From the NCBI GenBank assembly GCA_905480605.1, contig CAJQRD010000012.1, forward strand, positions 1 through 64,000: a stretch of DNA of 64,000 nt. The letters are read 5' to 3'. The notes beneath the pieces are model-generated. The model did no database searches. It had not been told where the DNA came from and was given only the letters and a program-made list of their open reading frames with translations. Numbering within the stretch: the first letter of the stretch is position 1; every line of letters begins with the position of its first letter. This DNA is from an uncultured Saprospiraceae bacterium. GTDB taxonomy: Bacteria; Bacteroidota; Bacteroidia; Chitinophagales; Saprospiraceae. Position numbers and translations under genes: made by a program. This document shows, piece by piece, positions 55,624 through 64,000 of the stretch.

Positions 55624-57249
55624 ATCCATAAATGGATATCTATAGTCCGTAGGAGCAATAAAATTCTCTTTTATTGTTCTAGGAGAAATCCATCTGTAAA
55701 GGTTTAATATGGATCCTGCTTTATCATTTGTCCCTGATCCTCTTGCTCCACCAAATGGTTGTTGTCCTACAACAGCACCTGTTGGCTTATCATTGATATA
55801 AAAATTACCTGCAGCATTAGATAACGCTTTGCTAATATATGCTATATCGTTTCTTTCTCTACAGAATATTGCACCAGTTAATGAGTATGGAGAAGTTGCA
55901 TCAAGCACTCTTAATGTTTCGTCAATTTTCTTATCATCATAAACATAAATAGTTAAGACGGGACCAAATATTTCTTCACACATTGTTGTGGTGTCAGGCT
56001 TATCTGCTAGAATAACAGTAGGATCAATAAAATAACCTTTTGTCTTGCTGAATTTTCCACCAGCAATGATCTTAGCATCTTTTGATTTTTTTACGTCTTT
56101 TATATAAGACACAATATTATCAAATGACTTCTCATCAATTACTGCATTTACATAGTTTGTAAAATCTTCAACTGGGCCTACTTTAAAGGTTTTGATATCT
56201 TTAAGTAAACCTTTTTTAACGGCTGGCCACATTGATTGAGGGATGTAAGCTCTTGATGCCGCAGAACATTTCTGTCCTTGGAATTCAAATGCACTTCTAG
56301 TCAAAGCTGTAATAACTTGATCTGGGTTTGCAGAAGGATGAGCAAATACAAAGTCTTTACCGCCAGTCTCTCCAACTATTCTGGGGTATGACTTATATAT
56401 ATCCAAATTTTGACCTATAGTCTTCCATAAATGCTTGAACACTTTAGTACTTCCTGTAAAGTGTAAACCAGCGAAATCTTGGTGACTAAAAACTACTTCA
56501 CCTGTCTTTGGTCCATTAGTAAAAATCAAGTTTATAACACCATCCGGCAATCCTGCCTCCTTGAATATCTTCATGATAAAGTGGGCAGAATATGCTTGTG
56601 AATCAGCACATTTCCAAACAACTGTGTTTCCTAACATAGCAGGCGTTGCTGGCAAGTTAGCTGCGATAGCTGTGAAGTTAAAAGGAGTAATTGCAAATAC
56701 AAATCCTTCTAAAGGTCGGTACTCCAATCTATTCCAAACACCTGGACTGTTTTTAGGAGGCTGCTGAGCATAAATCTCAGTCATGTACCTTACATTGAAC
56801 CTCAAGAAATCAGCAAGCTCTGCAATTGAATCAATTTCAGCTTGCCAAGCATTCTTTGATTGACACAACATAGTAGCAGCATTAAATTCTGCTCTATATG
56901 GGCCTGTAATTAAATCTGCAGCTTTTAAAAAGATAGAAGCTCTATCGGCCCAATCCATATTCTCCCATTTTTCTTTAGCCGCTAATGCAGAATCAATTGC
57001 CTTGCTGACATGGGATTTTGTACCTCTGTTGAAAGTACCTAATTTATGCTTAATATCATGAGGCGGAGCCATGTCTACCTTTGACTTTGTATAAACATCT
57101 TGACCATTGATAACCATTGGGATATCGATCTTTTGAGATCTAAGTCTTTTTAAAGCTGCTTTTAAAGCTTTCTTCTCAGGACTGCCAGGAGCATAAATCA
57201 AACATGTTTCGTTTGTAACTTCTGGAACTGAATAAATTGCATTTGCCAT
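55615..57249 (-). CDS. pruA: L-glutamate gamma-semialdehyde dehydrogenase
   Basis: A 544-residue aldehyde dehydrogenase of the 1-pyrroline-5-carboxylate dehydrogenase type. Motifs are FVFAITPFNFTAIAANLP (about 180), NAD segment WKCADSQAYSAH, the glycine loop GLHFTGSTKVF, VGETGGKDFVF (about 288) and the catalytic Cys in FEFQGQKCSAASRA (about 321). It oxidises glutamate semialdehyde to glutamate. A single-domain form without the proline dehydrogenase domain. Starts 1 base after the coaD stop. With rocD and ctlX it completes a path from arginine/ornithine to glutamate. Confidence 0.93.
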   Translation of the reverse strand: MANAIYSVPEVTNETCLIYAPGSPEKKALKAALKRLRSQKIDIPMVINGQDVYTKSKVDMAPPHDIKHKLGTFNRGTKSHVSKAIDSALAAKEKWENMDWADRASIFLKAADLITGPYRAEFNAATMLCQSKNAWQAEIDSIAELADFLRFNVRYMTEIYAQQPPKNSPGVWNRLEYRPLEGFVFAITPFNFTAIAANLPATPAMLGNTVVWKCADSQAYSAHFIMKIFKEAGLPDGVINLIFTNGPKTGEVVFSHQDFAGLHFTGSTKVFKHLWKTIGQNLDIYKSYPRIVGETGGKDFVFAHPSANPDQVITALTRSAFEFQGQKCSAASRAYIPQSMWPAVKKGLLKDIKTFKVGPVEDFTNYVNAVIDEKSFDNIVSYIKDVKKSKDAKIIAGGKFSKTKGYFIDPTVILADKPDTTTMCEEIFGPVLTIYVYDDKKIDETLRVLDATSPYSLTGAIFCRERNDIAYISKALSNAAGNFYINDKPTGAVVGQQPFGGARGSGTNDKAGSILNLYRWISPRTIKENFIAPTDYRYPFMDKA

Positions 57250-57250
57250 A

Positions 57251-57733
57251 CTAGGAATTATAATATTTTTGTTTTAAATCTGAATATATACTTTGAGGAA
57301 CAAAGCTGCTAACATCGCCTTTGCCCTTTATAATTTCTCTTACTATTGTACTGCTAATATGACTAAATCCAGGTTGCGAAATAAAGAAGACTGTTTCTAA
57401 GCCATCACCTATTATCTTATTCAATTGTGAGATGGTTTTCTCATAATCAAAATCAGATGCATTTCTCAATCCTCTAATCAAATAATTTGCATTTATTGAT
57501 TTGGCATAATTTACTGTTAAACCTTCATACACATCAACTTTAACTGAATCAAACTGAGCCATTACACTTTCTAACCATTCAATACGCTGATCAAGATCAA
57601 AAAGATATTTCTTTTGAGTGTTTTGCCCTATTGCAATATGAATTCGATCAAATAAAGGCAAGGCCCTTTTTATTAAATCCACATGTCCAGTTGTAATTGG
57701 ATCGAATGAACCCGGAAAAATACCTATCTTCAT
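57251..57733 (-). CDS. coaD: Phosphopantetheine adenylyltransferase
   Basis: A 160-residue CoaD with GIFPGSFDPITTGHVDLI (the T-x-GH nucleotidyltransferase motif, residues 4-21) and the late HISSTIVREI motif (about 127). It makes dephospho-CoA from 4'-phosphopantetheine and ATP. Its stop is 1 base from the pruA start, so they are probably co-transcribed. The next CoA step, coaE, is at 5512. Confidence 0.94.
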   Translation of the reverse strand: MKIGIFPGSFDPITTGHVDLIKRALPLFDRIHIAIGQNTQKKYLFDLDQRIEWLESVMAQFDSVKVDVYEGLTVNYAKSINANYLIRGLRNASDFDYEKTISQLNKIIGDGLETVFFISQPGFSHISSTIVREIIKGKGDVSSFVPQSIYSDLKQKYYNS

Positions 57734-57809
57734 TAATCAATTATTTAATTTTTATAACAGTACTATAATAACACCCACTAAGATAATTGGTTTTATTTAG
57801 AATAAAGAA

Positions 57810-58982
57810 ATGAAGTTGTCTTATAAAATAGCATTCCTCCATGTCATGATTATATTGATCATTTTAGATTTTACTTCTTGTAAATCTGAAGTTTCAGAGC
57901 CAGTTTCAGATATAGAAGCCCAATATTTTGAGGATTACATAGAACCAGATTATAAATGGGGTTTTATAAATAGATCTGGACGTCCTACAATTGAAGCTAT
58001 TTATGATGATGTCAGAGACGCAAGGTCAAATTTGATTGCAGCAAATTACAAGGGTAAATGGGGATATATAGATCAAAATGGTAAAACTAAAATTGAACAT
58101 CGTTACAAACAGGTTCTAGATTTTAGTGAAAATAGAAGCTTTGTACAAGATTTTAATCACAATTGGAAATTAATCAATCAATCTGGTGATAGTATTAAAT
58201 CAATGAGATATTCAAGTTTCAAACCATTCCAAGATGGTTACTCTATTGTTCAATTTGCCAATAGATACGGAACAATAGATCTTAATGGAGATGAACGTTT
58301 ACAATTGGTTTATTCTAAATTAAAGTATCTCTATGGTGGGATTTTTATAGCCCGTTCAAATGAAAAATATGGACTGATCAACACATCTGGATTAATGATA
58401 TTACCTTTTGAATACGATGCAATATATCCATCAAAAGTTGATAACATAAGGATTAAAAAAAATGGTTTGTATTCATATTATAATACCAAAACCAAAAATT
58501 TGAGTCCTTTTCAATATGACAAAAACTATGACTTTGATGGCGAGGTGGCCTTGGTTAAGGTAGATGACAATTTTATGACAATTGATAGAAATCTTAAAGT
58601 TGTACATCAGTTTGAATTTAGTTTTATGGAACCAATTGACAATGGATTAATAAAATATAAGACACAAAGTGCCTTATATGGAATTGTAGATTACAGTGGC
58701 AATGAAATATCTGAACCAAAATTTGAATTACTTAATAGATATAGATCAGGGCTTATAGTTTATTCAAATAATAATCTTTTTGGATATTTAGATGAAGCAG
58801 GACAAATTATCTTACCTCCTATTCTTCCACTTATATGGGATTTTAATGAAGATTTGGCTAGAGTTATGGCAATAAATGGCATTGGATTTATTAACAAACA
58901 AGGCAAATTGGTAATTGAGGATCGCTTTTTTGAGGTGAGAGACTTTTTTAACGACATAGCTAGATATCAATCTATGAGATAG
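57810..58982 (+). CDS. WG-repeat lipoprotein
   Basis: A 390-residue protein with a lipobox-like TSC at about residue 23-25 and several WG repeats. Examples are KWGFINRSGRPTIEAIYDDV, KWGYIDQNGKTKIEHRY, NEKYGLINTSGL and NLFGYLDEAGQIILPPI. WG repeats form beta structures of unknown, probably binding, function at the cell surface. Divergent from coaD, with no visible partner. Confidence 0.8.
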   Translation: MKLSYKIAFLHVMIILIILDFTSCKSEVSEPVSDIEAQYFEDYIEPDYKWGFINRSGRPTIEAIYDDVRDARSNLIAANYKGKWGYIDQNGKTKIEHRYKQVLDFSENRSFVQDFNHNWKLINQSGDSIKSMRYSSFKPFQDGYSIVQFANRYGTIDLNGDERLQLVYSKLKYLYGGIFIARSNEKYGLINTSGLMILPFEYDAIYPSKVDNIRIKKNGLYSYYNTKTKNLSPFQYDKNYDFDGEVALVKVDDNFMTIDRNLKVVHQFEFSFMEPIDNGLIKYKTQSALYGIVDYSGNEISEPKFELLNRYRSGLIVYSNNNLFGYLDEAGQIILPPILPLIWDFNEDLARVMAINGIGFINKQGKLVIEDRFFEVRDFFNDIARYQSMR

Positions 58983-58998
58983 TTCGCATACTTTGTCA

Positions 58999-59006
58999 TA
59001 TATTTG
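58999..59006 (+). promoter_or_regulatory. -7 element of lpdA
   Basis: TATATTTG, a full TAnnTTTG match ending 18 bases before the lpdA ATG at 59025. The implied leader is about 12 bases. It argues against the in-frame TTG at 59004, which lies inside this element. Confidence 0.6.
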
Positions 59007-59024
59007 CGCAAAATTTTTGAAAAC

Positions 59025-60425
59025 ATGGATTTTGATTTAATTGTATTAGGAAGTGGGCCAGGCGGATATCCTGCCGCAATTAGAGCTTCACAACTTGGTT
59101 TGAAAGTAGCTATTGTTGAAAGAGAAAACCTAGGAGGTATTTGCCTTAACTGGGGATGTATTCCAACAAAAGCATTATTAAAATCTGCTCAAGTTTATAG
59201 CTATATTAATCATGCTGAAGATTATGGTATCAAAGTATCAAAAGCAAGTGCTGACTTTGATAAAATGATCAGCAGAAGTCGAGGTGTAGCTGATGGAATG
59301 AGTAAAGGCATTAACTTTTTGATGAAGAAGAATAAAATAACTGTCATCGAAGGTGAAGGTAAATTGGTTAGAGGTAAAAAACTGGTAGTAACAGATAAGG
59401 CTGGGAGTAAAAAGGAGTATAAAGCCACAAATATTATCATAGCCACAGGCGCTAGAGCACGTGCTTTGCCAAACGTACCTATTGATGATAAAAAAGTAAT
59501 AGGATATAGAAAAGCAATGTCATTAGAAAAACAACCTAAGCGGATGGTTGTCATTGGTGCTGGAGCAATTGGAGTTGAATTTGCATACTTCTACAATTCA
59601 ATTGGAACAGAAGTAACAGTTGTTGAGTATATGGAAAATGGTTTGTTGCCTAGAGAAGATAAAGATGTTTCTAAAGAATTAAACAAAGTATTTAAGAAAG
59701 CTGGAGTAACTGTAATGGGGAACACTGCTGTTCAATCTGTAGATACTTCTGGTAAGACGGTTAAAGTAACTGTTAAGAGCAATAAAAATGATAAAGAGCA
59801 AGTCATAGAATGTGATGTCGTCTTAAGTGCTACAGGAATCACTCCTAACACTGAAAATATAGGTTTAGAGCAATTGGGTATTAATAAATCCAAAGGTGGT
59901 CATATTGAGGTTGATGACTTTTATCAAACAAGTGTTCCAGGTATTTATGCCATTGGTGATATTTTAGCAACACCTGCTTTAGCGCATGTTGCTACTGCCG
60001 AGGCTATAACTTGTGTGGAGAAAATTTCAGGAATGAATGTTCACCCAATAAACTATAAGATCATACCTTCTTGTACCTATTGCTCTCCTGAAGTTGCATC
60101 AGTTGGTATGACTGAGGAAGACGCAAAGAGTGCGGGCTATGATTTGAAGGTCGGTAAATTTCCTTTCTCTGCTTCTGGGAAAGCCAGCGCTGCTGGTGCA
60201 AAAGAAGGTTTTGTAAAGGTTATCTATGATGCTAAATACGGTGAATTGCTTGGTGCTCATATGATTGGAATGAATGTAACAGAGATGATAGCAGAAATGA
60301 TAGTGGCAATGAATTTAGAAACTACTGGTCATGAAATTCTTAAATCTATTCATCCTCATCCTACTATGTCTGAGGCAATAATGGAAGCAACAGCTGTTGC
60401 ATACGGAGAAGTTATTCACTTATAA
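59025..60425 (+). CDS. lpdA: Dihydrolipoyl dehydrogenase
   Basis: 466 residues from the ATG at 59025 (MDFDLIVLGSGPGG). FAD motif at the N-terminus, the redox disulfide in GGICLNWGCIPTKALL (about 34-50), the NAD motif VVIGAGAIGVEFAYFY (about 175), FAD-binding GIYAIGDILATPALAHVA (about 305) and the catalytic HPHPTMSE near the C-terminus. It is the E3 of pyruvate/2-oxoglutarate dehydrogenase and the glycine cleavage system. No E1/E2 neighbours, so it is a stand-alone gene with its own promoter and terminator. Confidence 0.95.
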   Translation: MDFDLIVLGSGPGGYPAAIRASQLGLKVAIVERENLGGICLNWGCIPTKALLKSAQVYSYINHAEDYGIKVSKASADFDKMISRSRGVADGMSKGINFLMKKNKITVIEGEGKLVRGKKLVVTDKAGSKKEYKATNIIIATGARARALPNVPIDDKKVIGYRKAMSLEKQPKRMVVIGAGAIGVEFAYFYNSIGTEVTVVEYMENGLLPREDKDVSKELNKVFKKAGVTVMGNTAVQSVDTSGKTVKVTVKSNKNDKEQVIECDVVLSATGITPNTENIGLEQLGINKSKGGHIEVDDFYQTSVPGIYAIGDILATPALAHVATAEAITCVEKISGMNVHPINYKIIPSCTYCSPEVASVGMTEEDAKSAGYDLKVGKFPFSASGKASAAGAKEGFVKVIYDAKYGELLGAHMIGMNVTEMIAEMIVAMNLETTGHEILKSIHPHPTMSEAIMEATAVAYGEVIHL

Positions 60426-60471
60426 TCTATAAAAGTAACACTGATTACAAATATCAGATACATAGAAATAG

Positions 60472-60501
60472 AAAAAGGCTGCAAAATATTGCAGCCTTTT
60501 T
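60472..60501. terminator. Bidirectional terminator after lpdA
   Basis: AAAAAGGCTGCAA and TTGCAGCCTTTTT form a strong stem with T-runs on both strands, between lpdA (+) and the DUF4249 gene (-). Confidence 0.9.
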
Positions 60502-60529
60502 CAATATAACAATTACTATTATTTTTATT

Positions 60530-61567
60530 TTAATATATATTAAAAGTTTTCAGATTATATCCTCCAAAAATCCCTGTCCCATTCTCGATGTTACTGTAAA
60601 TTTCTGATGGCGAAACAACACTGGTGTTTTTAATATTACTCTGTCTGTATGTTTCGTAAGTTTGTAAGTATTCGTATAATTCAGAAGATACAGCTCTTAC
60701 ATTAAGTTGAAATATTGGTTTCTTTCCATTCACAGCTTGCGTACCTTGCGTGGCCACAATAACATTGTCAGTAATATTAATATCAGCCAAAATTTCACTT
60801 TTCAATAATAATCTATTGTATATTTTACCTCCAACTGCATTTATATCAGACAGATAGGTTGATGAATTGAAAGACTTCGTTCTGCCCTTATCACCAATAT
60901 CAGATCCTCCTCCTCTTACATATTCATAGGTATCGCTTTCAGCGAAATCTGGACGAATACTTAGTGGGTCCTCAAGAGAATTTACATAGTCTTTATCTAA
61001 TTTATCACCAGTCACTACTGAAGGAATTTCTGAAGAGGGATTAAGCAAAGGTAAATCTTCTATTTCTTCAGATTCAAATGGCCTAAGGTCCCAAACGTAG
61101 AAATTTTGTTCATTTGGATTGTCGCTAATAGCTATGTCAATCTCAAGAGTTGGTTCACCATATTCATCCAATTGGGCTTGAGATAAAACTTCAACATCCA
61201 ATACACTTGGTACATAAGTTGAAGCTCTTACAATATTTTCGTTTTCAATTTCTATAGAAAGTTCATATTCATGGCCTTCCACTGGATTCAATTGTCGACT
61301 ATAAGAACCATTTTCCTTTTCGGTAAGAAAAAATGATTGACCACTAGTTAGATTTAAAACTTTAACTGAAGCATTTTCAATTTTCTTAAAATCATGTTGG
61401 GCAGTTATGGATTTGGTATAACTTAGTGAAACTTCCCAGGTTGAGTCTGTAGATATTATACTATTTAATACAACTTCCGGATCAATACCGGCAACCTCAA
61501 ACCCTCTTCTGTCTTCACAAGACAAAAAAGATATAATTGTAATAAAAAATAATGATAGAGTCCGCAT
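60530..61567 (-). CDS. DUF4249 lipoprotein
   Basis: A 345-residue lipoprotein: signal with lipobox FLSC at about residue 14-17, then the DUF4249 start CEDRRGFEVAGIDPEVVLNS and beta domains with the repeated SLSYTKSI pattern. DUF4249 proteins are normally encoded next to a TonB-dependent receptor and probably act with it at the outer membrane. Here the receptor's C-terminal part is at 62868-64000, with a sulfotransferase between them. A palindrome sits 4 bases upstream of its start. Confidence 0.85.
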   Translation of the reverse strand: MRTLSLFFITIISFLSCEDRRGFEVAGIDPEVVLNSIISTDSTWEVSLSYTKSITAQHDFKKIENASVKVLNLTSGQSFFLTEKENGSYSRQLNPVEGHEYELSIEIENENIVRASTYVPSVLDVEVLSQAQLDEYGEPTLEIDIAISDNPNEQNFYVWDLRPFESEEIEDLPLLNPSSEIPSVVTGDKLDKDYVNSLEDPLSIRPDFAESDTYEYVRGGGSDIGDKGRTKSFNSSTYLSDINAVGGKIYNRLLLKSEILADINITDNVIVATQGTQAVNGKKPIFQLNVRAVSSELYEYLQTYETYRQSNIKNTSVVSPSEIYSNIENGTGIFGGYNLKTFNIY

Positions 61568-61570
61568 AGT

Positions 61571-61587
61571 TACACTAAGTTAGTGTA
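61571..61587 (-). promoter_or_regulatory. Inverted repeat just upstream of DUF4249 gene
   Basis: TACACTAA, centre G, TTAGTGTA: a perfect 8-bp inverted repeat 4 bases before the DUF4249 ATG at 61567. It could be an operator or a hairpin affecting translation. Confidence 0.35.
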
Positions 61588-61781
61588 TAAATGTCAGGAT
61601 AGCAAATCATAGTTCGTTGAGAATGATTGTATTAGAGAAATATATACTTAAGGTTAAGAACTAAAGTGAAGGTAGTAAAGAATATAATTTTGCCAGATAG
61701 ATATTATTAGTTAATAATAAACCTATAGATGCTCGTTAATGAAGATAACCGAAGTATAATTTGCGTATGATTTTCTTATTA

Positions 61782-62741
61782 TTAAGACAAATATTTTTTT
61801 CTTGCCCACTTGTAAACATCAGTAAATAGTAAATGACCATTGAAGAGCGTTGCTGTTTTACTAAATAGAATATGCCATCTGTCTCTTAATGACAAATTAA
61901 TACTAACATTATGCTTGCTAATAGAGTTTAGCAATTCGGTTTTATCATAACCCATTTCCTCCAAATGTGAAGATTTAATAGATGATATATAATTCTTAAT
62001 AACTTTTTTTCTATAAGATGTATTAAAACATTTTTTCCAATTTCCTATTGAAGATGAGTTGACCTTTTTGTATTTTTTATTACCAACTTGATCACCAAGT
62101 TTTCCAGATAATTGAATCAAATTATCACCTATGAGCAAGGTGTTTTCAATTTCTAAAAAAGTGGTGATTTCATCAATTACTTTTTTTGTACCCATTACCA
62201 AATTTTCATAATTCACAACCAAGCACTTATTATGTAGTAGTTTCCTGGCAGCGATTAAATTCTGAAAACCAGTATTGAGATCGTTTTCGGCAGCATAGAT
62301 TTTTTTAAATGAGTTACTCCCCCAAGTTGTCATTACAGAGGCATAAATATCCATAGGATTTCTAAACAGAAAAATGAATTTTGCATTTGGAAAAATCCTA
62401 ACAAGATCATTTGCAATAAGATGATATCGTGGTGTCTTATCTAAAAAATAAACTTCACTGTTAGAACATAGTTTTTGATAAATATCAGTTGCCATAAGAT
62501 TGATAGCTTCATCAAAATCGGATTGTTTGTCCGGTAATTCATTAATAAGGTCGGTTATACCTATTTGACAATTTCTATGACTGTATTCGGTCAGAGTGCC
62601 TTCCTCTCGTTGTGCATATAAAAGAGGCAATAGAAACCAAGGCTCAGAAACAGTAGCAATTTGTTCATGTTTAGCAAGAATTCTTTGCATTAGAGTACTT
62701 CCGCTCCTAGGTAAACTTAATAAGAAAACAGGACACTTCAT
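61782..62741 (-). CDS. Sulfotransferase-family protein
   Basis: A protein of 319 residues from the ATG at 62741 (MKCPVFLLSLPRSGSTLM); an in-frame TTG lies at 62750. The 5'-phosphosulfate loop LLSLPRSGSTLMQRIL is at residues 4-19. The 3'-phosphate motif FIFLFRNPMDIYASV lies about residue 130. These are the PAPS-binding elements of the bacterial sulfotransferase-3 type. It transfers sulfate to a carbohydrate, lipid or protein acceptor. The gene lies between the TonB receptor and the DUF4249 lipoprotein, all on the same strand. A TAnnTTTG match at 62748-62755 suggests a near-leaderless transcript. Confidence 0.8.
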   Translation of the reverse strand: MKCPVFLLSLPRSGSTLMQRILAKHEQIATVSEPWFLLPLLYAQREEGTLTEYSHRNCQIGITDLINELPDKQSDFDEAINLMATDIYQKLCSNSEVYFLDKTPRYHLIANDLVRIFPNAKFIFLFRNPMDIYASVMTTWGSNSFKKIYAAENDLNTGFQNLIAARKLLHNKCLVVNYENLVMGTKKVIDEITTFLEIENTLLIGDNLIQLSGKLGDQVGNKKYKKVNSSSIGNWKKCFNTSYRKKVIKNYISSIKSSHLEEMGYDKTELLNSISKHNVSINLSLRDRWHILFSKTATLFNGHLLFTDVYKWARKKYLS

Positions 62742-62867
62742 ATAGAACAAAAATAGCTTTTTATTAAATAGGTAAGATAACTATGAGCGAAACTCTTTTA
62801 AATGTTGGCTCAATTATTAATCATTTATTTTTTTGAATTCATACTTCATAATTATTCTTATCCCTAC

Positions 62868-64000
62868 CTACCAGCTCCAATGCACATTTACTTGAGGCAA
62901 AACTGGGTATAATGCTATGGTGACCAAATCAGGTATGGATCCATCATTACTCTCTGAAAGGTATTCGTAGAATGGATTGAGGCGATTATAAACGTTGTAT
63001 ATACCAATATTAATTTTAAGTATGGTTTTGTTTTTAAGAACTTTTCTAACTTCATAGTTAATGTCAAGATGATGGTAATTTGGGACTCTAAAGTTGTTTC
63101 TAGAAGATGGTTTCGCAATTGGATTGCCATCTGGATCCTCAAATAATATATTCGCTATTGTGTAAGCGTTGCCTGTACCAAATGACCAGTTAATTACAAA
63201 TGATTTATTGGGACTAATTTTATAAGTTAGGTTAGTTTTTAGATCATGTGGTCTATCGAATCTATAAGGAAAATATTTTCCATCATTAAGATTTTCGAAA
63301 ACCCTCTCTGATTTAGAAAATGTATAAGAAAAGTCAAATGAATATTTGTCAAATTTATAGTTAATAAAAGTCTCTATCCCATAAGCCCTTCCTTTACCTA
63401 ATGACACCCTTTCTTCCCAACTTTTATTGTCTATTGCGACTTGGTATAAATCATCATCCAGGATGAAAGAATAGAAGATATCCGCTACATCTGTGTATTC
63501 AATTAGATTAGAAAATGACTTATAGAATAATGAGACTCCAAAATTGAATTTTTCTTTAAAATACTTATAATCAAATGAAAAATTATGAGACAATTCTGGA
63601 GGGACCAATCCTGTACTAGGCACCCAAAGATCAGAGGGAATTCCTAACCCTGGATTAGAAAGCAAATGTGTAAATTGACTCATACTAGAGTATGAAAGTT
63701 GAAGATGATCATTCCTACTTTTGAAATTTAAAGATAAGCGAGGCTGGAGGTAATGATACTCAGTATCGTTGTTGAAATAACTATTAAGTCGAAGTCCTGA
63801 ATTTAAATAAAAACTTGAACTCAACCACATGTTGTTTTCGATATATATTGCTAGCTCATCAGTGCGATAAGTTGTATCAACTTTAAAGTTCTCATTATTA
63901 GGAGCAAACCTTTCAGATTCAATAATAGTCGGTTCATTTTTATGATCAGTGTAGTTTATACCAAAAGTAAATTTGCCTAAGTGATCTGAGTAATAATCTA
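62868..64000 (-). CDS. TonB-dependent receptor, C-terminal part (runs off right edge)
   Basis: The frame is open from the stop at 62868 to the right edge with no stop, so the ATG at 63830 is internal and the true start is outside the window. 377 residues of barrel strands are seen, with alternating aromatic and polar residues (LNSYFNNDTEYHYLQPRLSLNF, YGIETFINYKFDKYSFDFSYTFSK) and a C-terminal Trp strand (VNVHWSW) typical of outer-membrane barrels. The downstream DUF4249 gene identifies it as the receptor of such a pair. Substrate not determinable. Confidence 0.85.
   Translation of the reverse strand, partial: DYYSDHLGKFTFGINYTDHKNEPTIIESERFAPNNENFKVDTTYRTDELAIYIENNMWLSSSFYLNSGLRLNSYFNNDTEYHYLQPRLSLNFKSRNDHLQLSYSSMSQFTHLLSNPGLGIPSDLWVPSTGLVPPELSHNFSFDYKYFKEKFNFGVSLFYKSFSNLIEYTDVADIFYSFILDDDLYQVAIDNKSWEERVSLGKGRAYGIETFINYKFDKYSFDFSYTFSKSERVFENLNDGKYFPYRFDRPHDLKTNLTYKISPNKSFVINWSFGTGNAYTIANILFEDPDGNPIAKPSSRNNFRVPNYHHLDINYEVRKVLKNKTILKINIGIYNVYNRLNPFYEYLSESNDGSIPDLVTIALYPVLPQVNVHWSW

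Overview
The window looks like a chromosomal segment of a low-GC member of the Bacteroidota, most likely a marine or environmental lineage of the Saprospiria/Cytophagia/Flavobacteriia type. The main reasons are a type IX secretion (T9SS) type B sorting domain paired with a PorP/SprF protein, TonB-dependent receptors with a carboxypeptidase-regulatory-like N-terminus, a DUF4249 lipoprotein beside a TonB receptor, DUF2490 and PorV/PorQ-like barrels, the Bacteroidota promoter element TAnnTTTG upstream of several genes, and hardly any Shine-Dalgarno sequences. There are no insertion sequences, integrases, phage genes or CRISPR arrays. The window is mostly housekeeping chromosome with a few lineage-specific surface loci.

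Layout. 1-5345: start of a TonB receptor, a CtlX-type citrulline/arginine hydrolase, a queuosine-precursor (YhhQ) transporter divergent from the HscA chaperone, then a fatty-acid hydroxylase coupled to a small thiamine-binding-like protein. 5512-7377: coaE-rocD operon ending in a strong terminator. 7619-12279: a 1006-residue TPR protein with an outer-membrane barrel partner. 12330-16067: a MobA-like nucleotidyltransferase convergent with a double CbbX-type AAA+ ATPase that carries two N-terminal beta-domains. 16293-18621: ferredoxin, iscX, UbiA-type prenyltransferase, maf and a small membrane protein. 18645-22576: PAP2 phosphatase, folD and prmA, then a YfaP-like lipoprotein. 22925-27992: an overlapping operon glmM - class V aminotransferase - iscS - ribD. 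28264-30753: thioredoxin, NUC1-type endonuclease, outer-membrane barrel.

30928-40886 is the most distinctive locus: a 3011-residue secreted reprolysin-like metallopeptidase with about 25 Ig-like repeats and a T9SS type B C-terminal domain, followed after 2 bases by its PorP/SprF partner. Three copies of a 453-bp unit lie in tandem inside it. Next come tRNA-Arg(ACG), a cold-shock gene, a permuted papain-fold-like protein, a DUF2490 barrel, another thioredoxin and pntAB. 47430-48173 has no intact gene but holds a frameshifted gene remnant. 48174-53673: SulP transporter, PhoD-like phosphatase, and a photolyase cassette (TIGR03643, DUF2256, photolyase-related protein) whose middle member is too short for ordinary gene calling. 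53839-60425: CHAP amidase, rlmH, rhomboid, coaD-pruA, a WG-repeat lipoprotein and lpdA. 60530-64000: DUF4249 lipoprotein, sulfotransferase and the C-terminal part of a TonB receptor.

Genes that work together: ctlX, rocD and pruA give a route from arginine/citrulline through ornithine and glutamate semialdehyde to glutamate, from three separate loci. hscA, fdx, iscX and iscS are parts of the ISC iron-sulfur machinery, here dispersed. coaD and coaE are the last two steps of CoA synthesis. The giant protease and PorP/SprF are a T9SS substrate and its partner. No complete new multi-gene system is obvious. The best candidates for new biology are the double-AAA ATPase with duplicated beta-domains, the photolyase that lacks part of its Fe-S ligand set, and the MobA-like protein with an uncharacterised N-terminal domain.
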